From assembly GCF_008086045.1 (NCBI RefSeq), contig NZ_VSEY01000026.1, forward strand, positions 1 through 64,000: a DNA stretch of 64,000 nucleotides. The letters are read 5' to 3'. The position numbers were made by a program, and so were the translations under genes. This DNA is from Nonomuraea sp. PA05 (GTDB taxonomy: Bacteria > Actinomycetota > Actinomycetes > Streptosporangiales > Streptosporangiaceae). This document shows positions 60,494 through 64,000 of the stretch, piece by piece. The notes under the pieces are model-generated. The model ran no database searches, was not told the DNA's origin, and saw only the letters and a list, made by a program, of their open reading frames with translations. The first letter of the stretch is position 1, and each line of letters starts with the position of its first letter.

Positions 60494-63023
60494 GTCGGCG
60501 GGGCGGCTGGTCTACCGGGGCCGGTGGACGCTGCTGGCGCTCACGCTGGCGGCGGCCGTCCTCGTCGCCCCGTTCGGGCTGGAGCTGTTCGGCCGGATGG
60601 CCGACGGCGGCTTCGAGGACCCGCGCGCCGACTCCACCACCGCCGCCCGCTGGAACGACGAATGGTACGGCGGCCACGCCCCCGACGTGGTCGTCCTCTA
60701 CCGGCACCCCGCGGTCAAGGTGCGCGACGCCCGCTACAAGGCCGCCGTGCACGACTCGCTGCGGGCGCTGCCGGGCCGGTACGTGCGGGCGATGGCCACG
60801 TACTGGACGACCGGGTCGAAGAAGATGGTCTCCGCCGACGGGCACGCGACGTACGCCGTCGTCACCCTCAAGGGCGACGAGCAGCGCGCCTACGCCGCCA
60901 TCGCCGACCGGCTCAGGAACGTCGAGAACCTGTACGTGTCCATCGGCGGCTCCGTGCCCCTCCTCGACGAGCTCAACGACCAGACCGCCGCCGACCTCAC
61001 CCGCGCCGAGGCCATCTCCATGCCGGTGCTGCTGGTGCTGCTCGTCGTGGTCTTCGGCAGCCTCGTCGCCGCCGGGCTGCCGCTGGTCGTGGGGCTGCTC
61101 GCGGTCCTCGGCGCGCTGGTGCTGCTGCGGCTGCTCACCTCCGTCACCGAGGTGTCCGTCTTCTCGCTGAACGTCGTCACCATGCTCGGCCTCGGCCTGG
61201 CCATCGACTACTCCCTCTTCGTGCTCAAGGCGTTCAGGGAGGAGATCGCCCGCGGCGCCACGAACGAGCAGGCCGTCGTGCGCACCATGGCCACGGCCGG
61301 GCGGACCGTCGCCTTCTCCGGGCTGACCGTGGCCACGGCGCTGCTGGGGCTGCTGCTGTTCCCACAGATGTTCCTGCGCTCCATCGGGCTCGGCGCCGCC
61401 GCCGTCGTGCTCGTCGCCGTGGGGGCCGCGCTGATCGTGCTGCCCGCCGTGCTCGGCGTGCTCGGGCCGCGCGTCAACGCCCTCCGCATCACGCCCGACT
61501 TCGGGCCGCGCAGGCAGGGCGGCCTGTGGCACGCCGTCGCCACCAGCGTCATGCGGCGGCCCGTGCTGTACCTGGTGGCGGTGACCGCCGTGCTGGTCGG
61601 GCTGGCCGTGCCGTTCCTGCACGTCAAGTTCGGGAACGTGGACCACAGGGTGCTGCCCGCCGCCTCCGAGAGCCGCCGCGTCGCCGAGACCCTCGACCGG
61701 GACTTCGCCCGCAACGCCATGGCCGCCATCGACGTGCACGTCCTCGTCGAACGCACCTTCACCGACGACCCGCCCCTCCCAGGGCCGCTCGGCCAGGGAC
61801 ACACCCCCATCAGCGCCGTCACCCCCGTCAGCCCCGTGGACGTCCGGCCGCTGGTGCGGCGCCTGGAACGGCTGCCCGCCGTCACGGAGGTCGAGGTCGC
61901 GGGCCTGTCCCAGGACAACGGGGCGGTGCGGCTGGCCGTGCGGTACGCGGCCGACCCCATGTCGGACCAGGCCAGGGCGCTCGTCCGGGCCATCCGCGGC
62001 CTCCCGCCAGAGCCGAACGTGCGGCGGGTCGTGGTCGGCGGGCCCACCGCCGCCCAGCTCGACCTCCAGGACAGCCTGGTCGCCACGCTGCCGTGGATGG
62101 CGCTGGTCGTCTGCTCCGTCACGGCGGTGCTGCTGTTCGCCGCGTTCGGGTCGCTGGTGCTGCCGATCAAGGCCCTGCTGATGAACGTGCTCTCGATCGG
62201 GGCGTCGTTCGGGGTGATCGTGTGGGCCTTCCAGGACGGGCACCTCGCCGCCGCCCTGAACTTCACCTCCACCGGCGCCATCGAGGCGACCGTCACCGTG
62301 CTGATCCTGGCCGTGGTGTTCGGGTTGTCCATGGATTACGAGCTGTTCCTGTTGTCGCGGGTGCGGGCCGAGTGGGAGCGGACGGGGGACAACACGGCTG
62401 CGGTGGCGGCGGGGCTGCAGCAGACGGGCGGGGTGATCACCAGTGCGGCGTTGTTGTTGCTGGTGGTGATCGGGGCGTTCTCCACCGCTGGGATCACGAT
62501 CGTGAAGTTGCTCGGGGTGGGGATGTTCGTGGCGATCGTGGTGGATGCCACGTTGGTGCGGGCCCTGCTGGTGCCTGCTTCTATGCGGTTGATGGGTGGG
62601 GTGAACTGGTGGTTGCCGCGGTCGTGGCGGGGGTTCCACCGGCGCATCGCGCTCCGCGAGCCCGCCCCCGCCCCCGCCCCCGCGCCTGCACCCGGGCCTG
62701 CACCCGCGTCTGCGCCGGCGCGCGGGGCTGCGCCGCGCTCGATCGTCGCTGCGTCGCCTGCCGATGAGGCGTCGGCTGGTGCGGCGTCGTCGCGTGCCGT
62801 TACGCCGCCCCCTGAGGCCGTACCACCGGCGGTGACCCTCAACGGGCGGCCGGCCGTCTTCGGCGCGGACACCGATCCCGTGCCGCTCCCCGCCCCGATC
62901 CCCCGCCCCGCCGCGAGCCGGCCCGAGCAGCGGCCGGGCTGGGTCCGGGTGGTGGAGAAGCGGGCCCGCGTGGTGCGCCCGCTGCCGGGCGGCGGCTGGA
63001 CCTGGGAGGAGGTGGACGAGTGA
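60486..63023 (+). CDS. MMPL family RND lipid transporter
   Basis: An 845-residue transporter with two MMPL units, each a membrane helix, an extracytoplasmic domain and a five-helix bundle (about 1-370 and 375-720). The proton-relay step GLAIDYSLFVLKAFREE and its second copy FGLSMDYELFLLSRVRAEWE are intact. The tail (about 725-845) is cytoplasmic, with PAPAPAPG repeats and a basic end. TTG start overlapping the FAAL stop. In mycobacteria MmpL proteins export lipids built by FadD/PKS enzymes; here the partner FAAL is adjacent. Confidence 0.92.
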   Translation: MFESAGRLVYRGRWTLLALTLAAAVLVAPFGLELFGRMADGGFEDPRADSTTAARWNDEWYGGHAPDVVVLYRHPAVKVRDARYKAAVHDSLRALPGRYVRAMATYWTTGSKKMVSADGHATYAVVTLKGDEQRAYAAIADRLRNVENLYVSIGGSVPLLDELNDQTAADLTRAEAISMPVLLVLLVVVFGSLVAAGLPLVVGLLAVLGALVLLRLLTSVTEVSVFSLNVVTMLGLGLAIDYSLFVLKAFREEIARGATNEQAVVRTMATAGRTVAFSGLTVATALLGLLLFPQMFLRSIGLGAAAVVLVAVGAALIVLPAVLGVLGPRVNALRITPDFGPRRQGGLWHAVATSVMRRPVLYLVAVTAVLVGLAVPFLHVKFGNVDHRVLPAASESRRVAETLDRDFARNAMAAIDVHVLVERTFTDDPPLPGPLGQGHTPISAVTPVSPVDVRPLVRRLERLPAVTEVEVAGLSQDNGAVRLAVRYAADPMSDQARALVRAIRGLPPEPNVRRVVVGGPTAAQLDLQDSLVATLPWMALVVCSVTAVLLFAAFGSLVLPIKALLMNVLSIGASFGVIVWAFQDGHLAAALNFTSTGAIEATVTVLILAVVFGLSMDYELFLLSRVRAEWERTGDNTAAVAAGLQQTGGVITSAALLLLVVIGAFSTAGITIVKLLGVGMFVAIVVDATLVRALLVPASMRLMGGVNWWLPRSWRGFHRRIALREPAPAPAPAPAPGPAPASAPARGAAPRSIVAASPADEASAGAASSRAVTPPPEAVPPAVTLNGRPAVFGADTDPVPLPAPIPRPAASRPEQRPGWVRVVEKRARVVRPLPGGGWTWEEVDE

Positions 63024-64000
63024 GCCTGACCGCCACCACGACGGGCCAGCGACGCACCAGGGCCTGGCCGCTGCTCCTCGTCACGGGCCTGGCCGGTTTC
63101 ATGACCACGCTGGACAACACGGTCGTCACCGTCGCGATCCCCACCATCCAGCGCGACCTCGACGCGAGCCTGGCCGCCCTGGAATGGGTGGCGACCGGCT
63201 ACATCCTCACGTTCGCGGGCCTCATGCTCGCGGGCGGCCGCCTCGCCGACGTTCACGGGCATCGGCGGGTGCTGCTGGCGGGGCTGGCGGCGTTCGCGGC
63301 GGCCTCGCTCGCGGCGGGCCTGGCGGGTTCGATCGGGGTGCTGATCGCGGCCCGCCTGGCGCAGGGGGTCGGGGCGGCGCTGATCCTGCCCGCGACGCTG
63401 GCCGCGCTGGCCGGGCGGGAGGAGCGGCAGCGGTCCATGGGGGTGGCCGTGTGGATGGCCTCCGGGGCGGCGGCGCTGGCGCTGGGGCCGGTGGCGGGCG
63501 GGTACGTCAGCCAGCACCTGCACTGGAGCTGGGTGTTCCTGGCCAACGTGCCGCTGGGCGCCGTGATCATGGCGCTGGCCGCCGTGGCCGTTCCGCCAGG
63601 TCCACGTCCGGTCGGTGGGCGGGAGTTGGACGGGGCCGGGGTGGTGGCGTCGGTGGTGTGCCTGGCGGCCGGGACGTTCGCGTTGATTCACGGCGGCGCG
63701 CACGGATGGGCGTCGCCGGCCGTCGTGGCGGCGGTGCTGGTGTGCGCCGGTGGCGGGGCGGCGTTCGTGGTGGCCGAGCGGCGGGCCCGCGAGCCGATGG
63801 TGGACCTGGCGCTGTTCAGGGTGCGGAGCTTCGCGGGCGGGGTGGCGGCGCAGGTGCTGTGGGGGCTCGGGGTGAACGGCGTGTTCTTCTACACGGCGAT
63901 CTTCCTGCAAGGGGTGCTCCGGTTCACGCCGACGGACTCCGGGATGGCGTTCGTGCCGCTGGCGCTGCTGGTGGTGCTCGTCACGCCGGTCGTGCCGCTT
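63020..64000 (+). CDS. DHA2-type MFS exporter, N-terminal part (runs off the window)
   Basis: The open frame continues to the last base of the window, giving 327 codons of a 14-helix drug-resistance MFS protein (EmrB/QacA). N-terminal motifs are TTLDNTVVTVAIPTIQ (motif D1), GGRLADVHGHRRVLL and ALGPVAGGY (motif C). The GTG overlaps the MMPL stop (GTGA), so it belongs to the FAAL-MMPL operon. Whether it exports the same product is unknown. Confidence 0.9.
   Translation, partial: MSLTATTTGQRRTRAWPLLLVTGLAGFMTTLDNTVVTVAIPTIQRDLDASLAALEWVATGYILTFAGLMLAGGRLADVHGHRRVLLAGLAAFAAASLAAGLAGSIGVLIAARLAQGVGAALILPATLAALAGREERQRSMGVAVWMASGAAALALGPVAGGYVSQHLHWSWVFLANVPLGAVIMALAAVAVPPGPRPVGGRELDGAGVVASVVCLAAGTFALIHGGAHGWASPAVVAAVLVCAGGGAAFVVAERRAREPMVDLALFRVRSFAGGVAAQVLWGLGVNGVFFYTAIFLQGVLRFTPTDSGMAFVPLALLVVLVTPVVPL

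Overview
The window is very GC-rich, with frequent GTG and TTG starts, four-base stop/start overlaps (ATGA, GTGA) and an almost wholly actinobacterial gene set: XPB helicase with its helicase-associated partner, a DUF3027 protein, a HelR-type RNA polymerase helicase, two sigma/membrane-partner modules, paired dynamin-like GTPases, and an FAAL-MMPL lipid module. The gene style best fits a filamentous actinomycete of the Streptosporangiales type (Nonomuraea/Streptosporangium-like). That placement is inference, since no rRNA or other taxonomic marker is present. I see no insertion sequence, prophage, CRISPR array, tRNA or rRNA, so this reads as ordinary chromosome. No gene-free stretch exceeds 300 bases.

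Layout. 1-600: last codons of a GroEL-type chaperonin, a strong terminator and a small secreted protein. 0.7-21 kb: a conserved actinobacterial housekeeping block containing a PEBP protein, HelR, XPB helicase, an acyl-CoA ligase, a degenerate P-loop/HEAT-like protein, the helicase-associated partner, a TetR regulator, a HAD phosphatase, a cold-shock protein, an MFS protein with repeat tails, a DUF3027 protein and a sacsin-type Hsp90-fold ATPase. 21-31 kb: a secreted TAP-type peptidase, a purine permease, a MarR-MFS pair, an RNA 2',3'-cyclic phosphodiesterase, a divergent aldo/keto reductase and MATE exporter around a perfect palindrome, and secreted or unknown proteins. 31-39 kb: an L-2-hydroxyglutarate oxidase overlapping a response regulator-kinase-response regulator cluster, then two dynamin-like GTPases.

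39-49 kb: an MFS gene, two paralogous sigma factor/membrane partner pairs (one on each strand), the threonine-degradation operon tdh-kbl with a LysR gene downstream, and a ROK regulator next to a Gfo/Idh/MocA oxidoreductase. 48-55 kb: NfeD plus SPFH protein, an L,D-transpeptidase, and a homogentisate operon (IclR regulator, hmgA, an unknown gene, fumarylacetoacetase) whose genes overlap by four bases. 55-64 kb: a secreted Ig-like protein, a flavin amine oxidase, membrane proteins, and an operon of fatty acyl-AMP ligase, MMPL transporter and MFS exporter that leaves the window at the right edge.

The most unusual sequence-level signal is a recurrent one. At five genes, and probably a sixth, the last codons plus the stop codon are tandemly duplicated into the downstream spacer, in 2-4 copies with periods of 21-38 bp. 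The repeats are unrelated between genes, so this looks like a process acting on gene 3' ends rather than a mobile repeat. The best candidate functions to test are the unknown gene in the slot where a maleylacetoacetate isomerase is expected, and the two sigma/partner modules.
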